Source of the DNA: Halichondria panicea | Lineage: Eukaryota; Porifera; Demospongiae; Suberitida; Halichondriidae | Direction: 5' to 3' | DNA length: 64,000 nt | Assembly: GCF_963675165.1 (NCBI RefSeq) | Contig: NC_087386.1 | Location: 5,214,169 to 5,278,168, forward strand | Part shown: positions 25,180-36,317 of the stretch, piece by piece | How positions within the stretch are numbered: the first letter of the stretch is position 1 | Layout of the letters: each line of letters begins with the position of its first letter | Notes under the pieces: generated by a model | The model's input: the letters and a program-made list of their open reading frames with translations, nothing else | What the model was told of the DNA's origin: nothing | Databases searched by the model: none | Program-made: the position numbers and the translations under genes

Positions 25180-26610
25180 TCATGGAAAGTCTGAAAAGTT
25201 GCTCCAGGAAGTTCCATGCAGTCGATTAAAGTATAGCCTCAGAATTGTAAACTTAGGTATATCAACATAATTATTGGCTGATACCTGCTTGTCTATATAG
25301 GACCAGCACTGAATATATTTTCTGGGTTTCCGTTTACGAATCACTGCTCTCGGAAAGTCAGAAAAGTTTCTCAGCAAGTTCCCAGTCGATTAAAGTAACC
25401 TCAGAAGAGTGTATCAACGTATTGGCTGCTACCTGCTTGTCTAAGACCAGCATGCACTAAACATATTTTCTGGGTTCCGTTTACGAAGCACTGCTCTCGG
25501 AAAGTCAGAAAAGTTTCTCAGCAAGTTCCCAGTCGACTAAAGTAACCTCAGAAGAGTGTATCAACGTATTGGCTGCTACCTGCTTGTCTATAAGACCAGC
25601 ACTAAATATATTTTCTGGGTTTCCGTTTACGAAGCACAGCTCTCGGAAAGTCAGAAAAGTTGCTTAGCAAGTTCCAGTCGATTAAAGTAACCTCAGAATT
25701 GTAAACTTGAGTATATATCAACATACTGGCTGATATCTGCATGCATGTCTATATAGACCAGCACTGAATATGTTATTTTTCTGGATTCCCGTTAACGAAC
25801 CACTGCTCTCGGAAAGTCAGAAACGTTGCTTAGCAAGTTCCAGTCGATTAAAGTAACCTCAGAATTGTAAACTTGAGTATATATCAACATACTGGCTGAT
25901 ATCTGCATGCAAGTCTATAGACCATGGCCAGCACTGAATATGTTATTTTTCTGGATTCCCGTTAACGAACCACTGCTCTCGGAAAGTCAGAAAAGTTGCT
26001 TAGCAAGTTCCAGTCGATTAAAGTAACCTCAGAATTGTAAACTTGAGTATATATCAACATACTGGCTGATATCTGCATGCATGTCTAGACCAGCACTGAA
26101 TATGTTATTTTTCTGGATTCCCGTTAACGAACCACTGCTCTCGGAAAGTCAGAAAAGTTGCTCAGCAAGTTCCAGTCGATTCAAATAACCTCAAAAGAGT
26201 ATAATTATATCAACATACTGGCTGATATCTGCATGCATGTCTAGACCAGCACTGAATATATTATTTTTCAGGGTTCCCGTTAACGAACCACTGCTCTCGG
26301 AAAGTCAGAAAAGTTGCTCAGCAAGTTCCAGTCGATTCAAATAACCTCAGAAGAGTATAATTATATCAACATACTGGCTGATATCTGCATGCATGTCTAG
26401 ACCAGCACTGAATATATTATTTTTCTGGGTTCCCGTTAACGAACCACTGCTCTCGGAAAGTCAGAAAAGTTGCTCAGCAAGTAGTAACTTGAGTATATCA
26501 ACATAACTTATTGGCTGATATACTTAATTGCTTGTATATAGACCATGGTTGAACATAATTATTCCAGTTCCCGTTCTATAATCATGGCTCTCAGAAAGTC
26601 AGAAAAGTGG
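25180..26610 (-). repeat. Tandem ~150 bp subrepeats, right arm
   Basis: About ten inverted units of the left-arm repeat, marked by CTCTCGGAAAGTCAGAAAAG and CAGTCGATTAAAGTAACCTC. The copy number differs from the left arm. Confidence 0.88.
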
Positions 26611-27051
26611 CTCGGCGTGTTTCAGTATAGAGCCAAATAACCTCTGGACAATAAATTGGGGAGTATAAGTAGGAGTTAGGTGACTGGATGAATTAAAAAT
26701 GATAATGTTAAATTCATACTAAATCTAGCTCAGTGTACAGACATAATTAATTCAGTCATTGTGCATGTAGCTAGCTAGAGTCTACTGCAGACATGTGCAA
26801 GTAGCTAGCTATTATATCAAGTCTATACTGCAGACAATGGAGAGTCTACTTAAAACTAGGTTGGCCAGCTTTCTACTTACTTACTTACATAGACTAGTAG
26901 AGTGATCAGGCAAGAGGATATCTCTGTGCAAAATCAAGGGTTAACCTTGGAATGCATTGCCCTGCTACGCCCACTCATTTACTCTTCACTTCCGCTTTTT
27001 CCGATTTCTGGCTTTCTGGTCCTACATGCGCAGAAGATGAGATGCATGGCC

Positions 27052-27804
27052 TAGCCTCTACACAGGCTCTCCTTTTTCTGTTCTTTATCACAATCGTTCA
27101 ATAAGATAAAATACTGTATTATTCGTTCAATGAGATAAAATACGGTATTAATTGGAGGAATAAAGAAAGAAATAGACGTAAAGTTAGGAAAAAGGAGAGC
27201 CTGTATCGGGAAGTCGCGTGAGGGTAGAAGGGTGGTAGAAGGGTGAAAATGAGCGTGGGCATACTGAGCTAGAGATGTTGGACTGCCCACACAGAGGTCT
27301 ACGACTAGTAAAACTTTGCCTGCAGCAAGCTGGACATGGACTTGGAACTGGAAGTTTGCAAGCACTATAGCTAGCTATACCTTAGGCTTAGCTAGATGAT
27401 CTACTAGTCTAGATTGTGTGTTTAGATTCTATCACTATTACTTTTTCTTGTGTCTTTCTACATGCTATAGTAGAATAGCTTAGTCATCATTATCATATAG
27501 CAGGTAGCTACTGCCACCAGAGCTGGCCACGCTGGTTCTCTGATCTGACTTGCAGCACAGCTTGGTGGTTGTCTCAGTGCAGTACAGTACAGAATGCGTG
27601 GGAGAATACCTTACGTCACGATTGTGGGCTACATATCGCCCACGTTCATAAAAATCCTTGTGGATCACGCGATTTCCCAAACCAGGCCTTACTTTTTCTT
27701 AACTGTACGCCCATTTCTTTCTTTGCTGCCTCACTATGTCTTTCTTATGTTTATGGATGAACAGTGACAACAGCAAGAAAAAGTAAGGCCTGGGAACGAG
27801 GCTA
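27052..27804. mobile_element. TAGCCTC-family TIR element, 753 bp
   Basis: Begins TAGCCTC and ends CGAGGCTA. The direct repeat GCATGGCC flanks it (27044-27051, 27805-27812). Inside are nested inverted repeats: CAGGCTCTCCTTTTTC with its inverse near 27205, and CAGGCCTTACTTTTTCTT with its inverse near 27790. The segment TTCAATAAGATAAAATACTG is shared with the element at 60791-62768. No gene is seen inside. Confidence 0.75.
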
Positions 27805-27959
27805 GCATGGCCCTGCTTCCTTGCAAACTTTTCCACATCCTGTCATGTGTTAGTTCTGATCATGAATAAGTAATAAGTAAACAAACCAAGGTTGGCTAAA
27901 CATCAGAAGAGTGAAGTTTGAAGTATACAAGAACAATCATAGCCTCAACAGCAGAGAGA

Positions 27960-29854
27960 ATGTTTTCCAAGTCTTGTGTAAGTTCAGCATGTATATTTAC
28001 ATGCATACAAGCAATATCTATATCTATAAACAGAGACTTTTTTGTGTATGATACAAACTGATGTGCATTCCATTGCTTTGCAAGTGCTTCCTATTATATT
28101 AACAATGTCCACTGTCTTGCAGGTCTCAGTGATGCTGCTAGCATCAACCTTGCTATTAGTTGCACTCCCAGCTCGTGCAGAGGAGAGGCCTGGACAGCTA
28201 GCACACGTAAGCTGACTGTTAATACCATCTCTTTATGCTTTCGTATCTGTCGTTTAACTTATTGCATGTCAGATTGTACTATGCATTAATTTTAACAATT
28301 GAAACGTATCTCCACTACTGAATACCACTAACTATTAAAGCACTGAGATATAATTATGTCTTTGAATGTGGTATATGTCAATTGTCAGTCAATTACTTTC
28401 AATGTAAGCTAGTTCTATGCGTTAGTACATGATAGAGGTTTCTATTACATTCTCAGTAGCCAAGCAGGCCTTCTAATTGCGACTAATCCGTTGGCATGTG
28501 CACCATATATTGCCTGTCATGTGAAGTATCACTCTGCCTTGTTAGGTAGTGGGTATTGTATACGGTTACATGCTGTGTAAATATTGATGACCATTAATGT
28601 GTGTGCGAGTTTCCTCTGCTTGTGTCCCCTGCTCTGCTTATTTGTATGCGTTATGCACACATTGTTATTAGAACTAAGTGCATGCATACATTCAGTTGTA
28701 CTGTTTGTTAGGGCTCTGTATCATCATGAACATTACAATAGCATCAAAGTTAATCTATTCACTGTTATATTGGCTGATAGAAACTTCCTTGCATGCAGCT
28801 ATACCTACCTCACACCTCACACTCACCCTCATACTCACCCCTCACACACCCCTCACACACCACACACCACCCTCCACACACCCTCACACACACCCCTCAC
28901 ACACCCTCCATATACACAGGACCTTTCCTTCTCTCTGTCAGTGTCCATTGTGGCCGTGTGTGTGGTGATCATGCTCATTGTTGGAATTGTGCTACTGCAC
29001 CGAGCAAAGAAGGGACACTTCTGCTGTCTAAAACCGGTAAGTTGCCACTTCTCTATAAGGAGGATGCATGCAGACTTACTTCCCTAGATGAATCTACCTA
29101 CCATTTTTACACCTAGTGAATTTTTTTTCACTGTATTGATTTGAATGCTTTTATCACTCCCACAGAGAATCATATACCCTGTGGTGCAACGAAAGCGGAC
29201 CAGCCGTGCAGTACGCAAGAATGACCCAGAGGAGCCCCAGGTCCCTGCCCCCTCCTATGAGGTCCACCCTCGTGGTGCCAATATTGCTCCTCCAGATTAT
29301 GAGGACGCACTGCAGGACGTGGTGGTCCAACCAGCAGAGCCCCAGGAGCAGGTCAGTATTGCACACTGAGTGCACAGTTTTACGCAGTAATTATACACAG
29401 TCCAATTTCTTACGTATATACATATTGCATAGAACCCTTTTGTAATGGACGGGAACAAATGTTTGGTTGTTATATACGCAGGTGGTTTTTTTTGAGAGGT
29501 TATTTTATAATAAACTGTTCACCTGGGACCTTGAGTGCCTGTCCTTTATATCACAGTTGGCCTTTCTTCAGGGGTGGCCATTAAAAGTGGTTCCACTGTT
29601 GGGTTTAAAACTGCATTTAATTTATGTACGGTTGAAGCTGACCTGTTGCATATATTGTTATCTCAAAAATTAAATACAATCGTCAGATTTAGTATGAGAA
29701 AACTGTTCACCCTTATTTGCAATTGCATAATGCCTGTATACTTAATCTCAACCAATAATTCATGCTCTTCCGTTTACCCGCGTAGGCTGAGACCACCATC
29801 GCAGACAACGTTTCCCTGGACGACACTGATGACCGCACCCCGCTTAATCCATGA
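27960..29854 (+). CDS. Small type I membrane protein with PPDY/PSY cytosolic motifs
   Basis: Exons: 27960-27977, 28123-28206, 28920-29036, 29166-29351, 29786-29854; 157 aa, phase 0 throughout. The N-terminal signal peptide (MFSKSCVSVMLLASTLLLV, cleavage near PARA) leaves a very short ectodomain of ~15 residues. The membrane span is VSIVAVCVVIMLIVGIVLL, followed by basic HRAKKGHFCC. The tail has APSYEV and APPDYEDAL; PPxY motifs bind WW domains such as those of NEDD4-family E3 ligases. It ends DDTDDRTPLNP. The layout resembles small WW-binding adaptors of the WBP1/VOPP1 type, but I cannot assign a family. CA-rich repeats precede exon 3. Confidence 0.8.
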
Positions 29855-30410
29855 GCAGCTATATGATTGATTGATACACACATTCCTTTCTGTACTTTAT
29901 ATAGTCAGTGACACTTCCAATAATTGTACTTGTCTTGTTGTGTATCACAAACATCTGCTTTACACAAATGAATATCTATGTAAGTTATGTGTGCTATAAA
30001 TGCAGTCATGAATAGCATTGGCATAAGTACAATTTTTTTACAATCTTTTTGATTCGTGTTTTTGGTATTCAGACAGTAATTGTTGAGTTTGCTATGTAGC
30101 TATTCTATAGAATTTTATTGGCAACAATAATACGTTGAGTAATTGCATTTTATGTGTGAGTTGGTACGAAAGTAATCTGTACCGCCCGTTTCTTAATTAC
30201 AATGTCCGGGGGTTCTATACTATAGTTATGTATACGTAGTTACTGTACTGAAATGCATCAGTAATTACGTAAATCAATTTATGGCTGAAAATAATTAAGT
30301 ACAGCTAGTGTGATAACGTAACGGTAGATATTAAGAGGAATATTATGACGTAACGTGGGAAACAAGTGACAAACACAAAACAAAGTAAGTGGTGGATATA
30401 TAGTGAAAGT
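29855..30410. other. Intergenic between convergent genes
   Basis: AT-rich; no exon, repeat family or RNA gene seen. Confidence 0.5.
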
Positions 30411-30650
30411 TTACGGTCGACCCCCACCAGGCAATCTAAGCACTAGATGTAGAGTCGAATCTCTCTGTATCTCATAGTCCTTTATACAATTCTCATCTTT
30501 GAGCTCACGGCCTCCATACAACAGCCTCTGCTCTTGTACTGGCACAGCATCTTTCTCAAAGAACTTTTGCTTGACCTGGGCTATGGTATCTTCTAGATCC
30601 ACCTCCAGCGTGGCAGTGCGTCCAGTGAGAGTCTTTATGAAGATTTGCAT
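30411..30650 (-). CDS. Diverged, intronless ubiquitin-like protein
   Basis: 79 aa, starting exactly as ubiquitin does ([10 protein letters not shown]), with the whole beta-grasp pattern conserved ([20 protein letters not shown]). Against ubiquitin numbering, K6, K27, K29 and K33 are kept; K11, K48 and K63 are all Arg. R74 is Pro, and the diglycine is followed by Gly-Arg-Pro, so C-terminal processing would be needed before conjugation. I44 is Leu. The coding part is one exon. A CTACAG two bases upstream of the ATG could be an acceptor for a 5'UTR intron. It may be a retro-derived modifier, a non-conjugated ubiquitin-like protein, or a decaying but still open copy. Confidence 0.88.
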   Translation of the reverse strand: MQIFIKTLTGRTATLEVDLEDTIAQVKQKFFEKDAVPVQEQRLLYGGRELKDENCIKDYEIQRDSTLHLVLRLPGGGRP

Positions 30651-31058
30651 GTCTGTAGTCACGGTGCTGTATAGCGCTGCTAGCTTCTACAGTCGCCGAG
30701 TCACGTACTCTGCTGCAGATCAGCTCCGGCTAGCTCTTAGAGACTCAATAAGCCCCTCCCACTTACACAGTCATAATTTTGGTCAGACCTCCTGGCCTCC
30801 CCTCTACTATACTATCTATGCCTAGCCTTTGCTTTGCTGCTAGCCTCTTTACAGTTAGTGCACTGCATGCCTCATGTCAGTCTGCCACTAGTTCTTAATT
30901 CATTAATCGAAGTATCATTGCAAAATTTAAACACAATTATGATGATAAAAAAGGCAAATCAAATCAACAAAATTAGATAACAAGTTCCAACTATTCATAC
31001 ACTCCTGATGTATGTGCTGTGCTATATAAACATAACAATACTGAATAATGTGCATGGT

Positions 31059-31462
31059 TTATGAGAGGAGCCTGGTCGTGTCGTCAACAGCAACGTCCTC
31101 CTCCTCCTCCTCTAGTGCCGTGGGTAGAGTGGGTGGGGCACGGGGGACACTCGAGTAGGCCGGTGGATTAGACAGCTCGTAAGACGGGACACTTAGAGGG
31201 GGTGTGGTCTCCTCCGTACGAAGGGTGGGGTCAGCTCTGGGGCCGTTTTCAACTGCAACGGATTTGTCCTTTCCTGTTATGGCCATATCGTAAGAGGGAG
31301 GCATGTTGGGATCATTGGGACGTCTGTTATCAGCTGGACGGATCACAACGGTCCGTTGGAACTGGCGTTGCGGTTGACCAGATTGGTTGACCGCGTACGA
31401 GGTGCGTTGAGCAAAGGAGCCGTCATTTGTGACACACCTCTCCACTCTTACCACTCTGGCCC

Positions 31463-31494
<32 letters not shown>

Positions 31495-33189
31495 GGTGTG
31501 TGTGTGTGTGAGGATGTGAGTATATTATAGGCAGGTGTTATTACAGCAAACGACGGTAGTAATTAGTAACAGTACTCAGCACTGCATACCGTATAGTGCG
31601 AAATTTTCGAGGCACTTATATTTCGTGGATTGGCCTCTAAAAGCCATTTCGTTGCACAATGTTCGCGGAATGACTGCTTACCGGAAGCCACGCCTTTAAA
31701 TCTTGCACGTTATAGCAGGTAAAGAACGATTTTCGTGGACTTAATTTTCGTGTAGGATTGCTAACCCACGAAATCCACGAAAATTAAGCCCCTCGAAAAT
31801 TTCGCGCTATACGGTATATAGGAAGGCCATGATATACATCAATGGCCCAGAACAAGAATGTACAAACATCCCCATTTAAAACTTGATCCCATTAACAGAT
31901 GTTTACAATTGAGGTTTTGAAAACATTGCAGACATGTACATGTACAGGTAATAATGTATGTAACAACATACATCGCCTAACTGTAAAACCACAATAAGAG
32001 TCCCAAATAATTATGAATATCAATATCAACTAAGCGTAACTAGCGCACTAGCTTAGGTTAATTTGTGATGTAACTGTTGTCTGGCCTGTTGTAAGCAATC
32101 CACTGAACAATATAAACATACTAGAAAGCTCTGTAAGTGGAGTGCCGCTCATATTGGAATAAGAAAAGACTTTAGAATATCACAAATAGCAGTTTTTACA
32201 GCTTGTTGGGCATACCAATCGTCTCACACCCTTTACAGTGGATAGGGTACTCACAATTGCCAACAGCAAAACCACGATAAGAGTCCCAGATATGAAATCT
32301 TTCTCACTATTACTGCTTCTAGGCTGGGCTGTACCGTCTGGCAAGTCTCTCGGTACTGATACATACACTTGTACTGGTACGGGGGGAATCCTCTATGATT
32401 AAACTAGACTCAAATCTACCACCTTGGAATGTAAGCCAATTAAAAACACATAATAGCGAGGGACACCTTACAACATAAACAACTCATTTTCAATTTCTGT
32501 ACTTGCATAGCTACTAGTGCAGCCATCCAGACAGCTCACTCTAATACTTCAGTATAGGATTACTACTTGCCACTGTAAACAGTAAAGAAGCCACTATCAG
32601 GGTACTCCCAGTCCTGAAACCTGAGAACCTAGAAATGGTCGTTATTTTAACAATGATAACTCTAACTACGTACCCCTGTGTACATTTTCCCTGTGAAGTT
32701 TTGCACTATGAACAACTGGATTGCAAGCCATGGAGGTTATTAAGAGGAATGAGCTAAATGACATGGAGATCATTATCACCCTTCAATATTGTCATAATAA
32801 TGTAATTGTTGTCAATAAGGTAAAAGTGCCACTCACACTGCAGGTCCACGCACTCTCTGCCCCCTGACCACCACCCTAGTCGGTGGCTGGTGGACTATCG
32901 GCAACCTCTGTTGCCTCTGCTGACAGGCCCACACTCGCCAACAGATGAGACACACCTTCAACAGTACCACTACCACGACAATGGGCACCACAATGTATAC
33001 AATGTCACCTGCAGAACGGGAACGAGAGGACAGTTGTAGGACGTAAAAGAAATGCAATGAAACAGAAAACTTATACTAAAACTAACTCACTAGACAGACG
33101 GTAGATATTAAATGCACACTGGAATTATCACTGTAAGATTTTATCCTAGCCTGCGCCTAAGACCTAAGGGTTTTGAGTCACTTACTCAT
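31059..33189 (-). CDS. Small membrane protein with two PPxY motifs
   Basis: Exons (minus): 33189-33186 (ATG plus one base), 33008-32837, 31461-31059; 192 aa, phases join. It begins MSDIVYIVVPIVVVVVLLK, an N-terminal membrane span with almost no ectodomain, then CLICWRVWACQQRQQR. The tail holds MPPSYDMA and NPPAYSSV, two PPxY motifs, plus SVPSYEL. A Glu-rich stretch precedes the C-terminal DDTTRLLS. Its organisation parallels the gene at 27960. A GT/CA microsatellite directly precedes the last exon. The start exon is inferred from phase and a GTAAGT donor and is the weakest part of the model. Confidence 0.7.
31587..31816. mobile_element. TACCGTATAG foldback MITE
   Basis: Begins TACCGTATAGTGCGAAATTT and ends with its near-inverse (AAATTTCGCGCTATACGGTA). 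It lies within an intron of the PPxY gene. Confidence 0.82.
31978..32620 (-). other. Three related transmembrane-exon-like segments
   Basis: On the minus strand, 32392-32255 reads as a 46-codon exon with an acceptor (ATCATAG) and a GTGAGT donor, ending FISGTLIVVLLLAI. 32620-32571 reads FRTGSTLIVASLLFTV and ends at a GCAAGT site. A third, degenerate match (GGGACTCTTATTGTGGTTTT) lies near 32010-31985. They lie in the intron of the 31059 gene but do not join its last exon in phase. Alternative exons, part of another transcript, or relics are all possible. Confidence 0.4.
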
Positions 33190-33640
33190 GCTGAAGCTGA
33201 ATATTCGTGAAGCTTTGCCACTTGCTGACTAAATTCTATCCTGCTAGCGCTGCCACTAACTCCTAGATCTGCATCTGTATCAGCTACAGCGCAGCTTTGA
33301 GAGTTCTCTTTCCTGTTTAGTTTGCTGACTGGACTCTCTCTGGACTCTCCCCTGTCTGTCATAACCACACCCTAACTAATATTAACCCACATAATAGCTT
33401 GGAAAAGATCGTCCTTAGAACTAGGCTTTTTCCGTACTTCACTGGGCCACAAAGCCATCCAGGCATACACAGCAGGTCTACCTGACCATAACTTTTCCTC
33501 CTCTTCCTACAATGAAATTTTGTTTCTTAAAATCCCATACACCATAATGTAGTTAACACAGGTTGCAACATTTCACTTGGTGTACGCAAAAAATGGTTAT
33601 GTAAAACAATAAAAACTATAAATCAGACTACGTACGTCAA
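33190..33640. other. Intergenic
   Basis: No exon recognised. From ~33512 the sequence is shared with the start of the contig right of the N gap. Confidence 0.5.
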
Positions 33641-35993
33641 CTATTTAATCCACTTTGCAATAGTGTCTCTCTCCAGTTTCCTCGCCGCAATGACAGCTGG
33701 TGGGTCCTTGGGGTTGGCCGATCTAGACGGGAGAATCATACTTATGATAGAATTTCAGTTTTTAGTTAGTTAGGGATAATTATAGGTGGCATTTTCAAAA
33801 GCGTGCACAACGTCACACTAGAAGTGTAAGTGTGTATTGTACATTACCTCAGGTCCAAGTGGTGAGCTCCTCCCTCAATCATAATGGCTACCAGACTGTC
33901 AGAGAGATTCTGTTGCACCTGAAGAAAGGAGAGAAAAAAATTAGTGGCAAATCTATAACACTCAAATTCATAGTCAGATGTTGCTGTACATACACGCTGG
34001 AATGCATCTTTATAACCTAAGTGGGATATTGATAGTTGCCAGGGACATTGCTACAGGATTTAGTGGACCAGTTGACAGTCATGTAGTTACAGGTGATCCA
34101 GTATAGCTATGTTCTTATCATGTGTGCATATTACACAAGGTAGAGAGAGCTAGAGAGAGAGAGAGCACTCACCCCACCCACACTCCACGGGTCCAGGTTA
34201 CCATTGGAGAAGATGATGTTGGAGGCAGCCAGTATATCTGGAGGAACAGTAGGTGCACATAGTTGTAGCGAATCCACCAATGAAAGACTAGTTATCGAAT
34301 GCATGGGAATTACGTATGCATGGTAAACTAAATTCCACTTGCACACATTTAAAGCTTTCTAATGGCTGCATGTCTTGCTAGATGGTGAACTGCTACGTAC
34401 TTAATGGTAATAGTTATAAATCAGAGATTATAATAAGCTTCACTTTTCCCCCAGAATTGGGTGTCCATCCAGCCCTTCCGGTGTTTAGCTCCCCATGTTT
34501 TCTCGCAGTAAGCCGAGGGATCAAAGATTGTCGGGGGGAACATGTCTGTCATATTGTTTGTGTCACTGGGGAGGGACATCTCCGTGCACGCCTGAGCGGG
34601 TGGGAGGAGTGTGATGAGTGAAAATGCACCAAAACTGAACATACAAAAAAAAGACACACTAAACCGTGTAGCGAAATCAAGCCCTCGTATTAAGATCACA
34701 TATTGTTAGCCCGAGCTGACTCCCATCATTCTCAAACTGGAAGGTGTTCACCTTGGTGCAGGTGGTGATGCCTTCTCTACTATAAAAACGTTTTTTCCAC
34801 CTATTTTCATATACTTCCAACTTTTTGCATACATACATGTCATCAGTAAATACACAAGGAGTCTTTGCTAGATTGATGGATCTACACCCCCCCCCCACAC
34901 ACACACACACACACACCTGGTAGTCCCAGCTGGTGGCGGCGGGTCCTGTGCCACACCCAGTCGGGTCTGCACACTCGATAAACTGCGTCTCAATATTGTT
35001 ACAGGGCAGCCGGCCAGCCGTCCCATTGTAAAACAAACCTGCAAGTGTAATATTAGATAATTGGAGGAAAATGTCTTCAATTACCATCAAGCAAAAGCAA
35101 AATGGCAGCTAAGAGGCCAGTATACGTCCCACCCCTATACACGTACCTGCAGCCTGGGCCAGTCCCTTCAGTCGGTCAGTCGCCGTTAGCAACAGATTAC
35201 AGGAGTAGGACACAGGGTTGGCGGGGAGGGGGGCAAGGAAGTTGGCCGGGTATGGATAGTCAACCATTGCCAGCTGAGTGAACGAGTTCCGTACCCAACC
35301 CTCCAGGTGGGCCACCTACAAGATGGTGACTTATATATTGCATACATATCGACTTTAGGGTGATGATCACATGCAGGCAACTAACTACATGTATATACTG
35401 TCTGTAACATTGCAATTATTTAACAGAAAATGTTTCCAGGAAATGAAAGGTTCGATATAACAGTGGACAAGTGACGTCTATTAATAATGGTAAGTCTTCT
35501 GCACTACTTTACCATGAAGTATCTACATGTAGGTAGACAGTTGTATTGTACGTAATAAAAATCACTTACTCTGTCACTTTTGAGAGGTGTACACAGAGAG
35601 AAGGCATCAGTAATTTTCTGTAGCCCGGTATCTCCCTGTTTAGCCAGGTCTGCTATCATGGTGTAGGCCTCACGAACAAAGACAGGGCACTGACTGTTAG
35701 CCTTGGCAAAATCCTGAAGGAAACACAGTTATAGCACTCAAAAATACATATGTAACAGGCTAAGTTTCTTAGGAAATCAAGAAGGCTATAAAAAGTATCC
35801 GAGCCTTTGACGATATACATTTCCTGTAAGACAGGTGAATTATAGATAACAGTTATACATTATGTCAGGAGTACTCCAGATTATGTACATACCAAAGGTT
35901 GTTTATTTATAGCTTAATTTATCTTATGACATGTTAGATTCCAACCTGATGAACTAACCTGTGTGGCCTTCTCAAAGAAGGCGGTCCTGGGTG
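33641..35993 (-). pseudogene. Second, incomplete copy of the S28 peptidase (probable allelic contig end)
   Basis: It contains the 3' exons of the same S28 peptidase as at 36318-41249, from the stop (33641) up to part of the exon encoding [12 protein letters not shown], and then stops at the N gap. Coding sequence is nearly identical and intact. Introns differ by scattered SNPs and small indels, and by absence of the 531-bp repeat present in the other copy. It is better read as an allelic overlap than as a real pseudogene; no gene inactivation is seen. Confidence 0.8.
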
Positions 35994-36193
35994 NNNNNNN
36001 NNNNNNNNNNNNNNNNNNNNNNNNNNNNNNNNNNNNNNNNNNNNNNNNNNNNNNNNNNNNNNNNNNNNNNNNNNNNNNNNNNNNNNNNNNNNNNNNNNNN
36101 NNNNNNNNNNNNNNNNNNNNNNNNNNNNNNNNNNNNNNNNNNNNNNNNNNNNNNNNNNNNNNNNNNNNNNNNNNNNNNNNNNNNNNNNNNNNN
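35994..36193. other. Scaffold gap of exactly 200 N
   Basis: A round-number N run is typical of a scaffolder-inserted gap of unknown true size. Confidence 0.98.
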
Positions 36194-36317
36194 ATTTTGT
36201 TTCTTAAAATCCCATACACAATAATGTAGTTAACACAGGTTGCAACATTTCACTTGGTGTACGCAAAAAATGGTTATGTAAAACAATAAAAACTATAAAC
36301 CAAACTACGTACGTCTA

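Larger units (their letters stand above)
19405..27032. mobile_element. Giant inverted repeat (foldback-type element) of ~7.6 kb
   Basis: The left arm 19405-21771 is the inverse of the right arm 23829-27032. Both begin TGCGCATGTAGGACCAGAAA reading inward. Matching landmarks include the CCCTGCTACGCCCACTCATT region, tandem ~150-bp subrepeats, GGATCC-containing TATACCAGGATCCA, GGAGCGCCCCAAT, and GCATCAAGTTC near the inner end. The arms have diverged visibly, so this is not a simple assembly hairpin. The middle carries no recognisable transposase. Long inverted repeats built of subrepeats resemble Foldback/Galileo-type or some Mutator-group elements. No target duplication was found, and the right edge is close to another element (27052). 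Confidence 0.78.

Noticed and set aside
19405-27032. Reading the giant inverted repeat as a pure assembly hairpin
   Set aside because: The arms differ by many substitutions, indels and subrepeat number, which a simple fold-back assembly error would not produce.
28793-29116. 107-codon plus-strand frame rich in His/Thr/Pro
   Set aside because: Product of the CA-rich repeat in another frame; the real exon at 28920-29036 uses a different frame.
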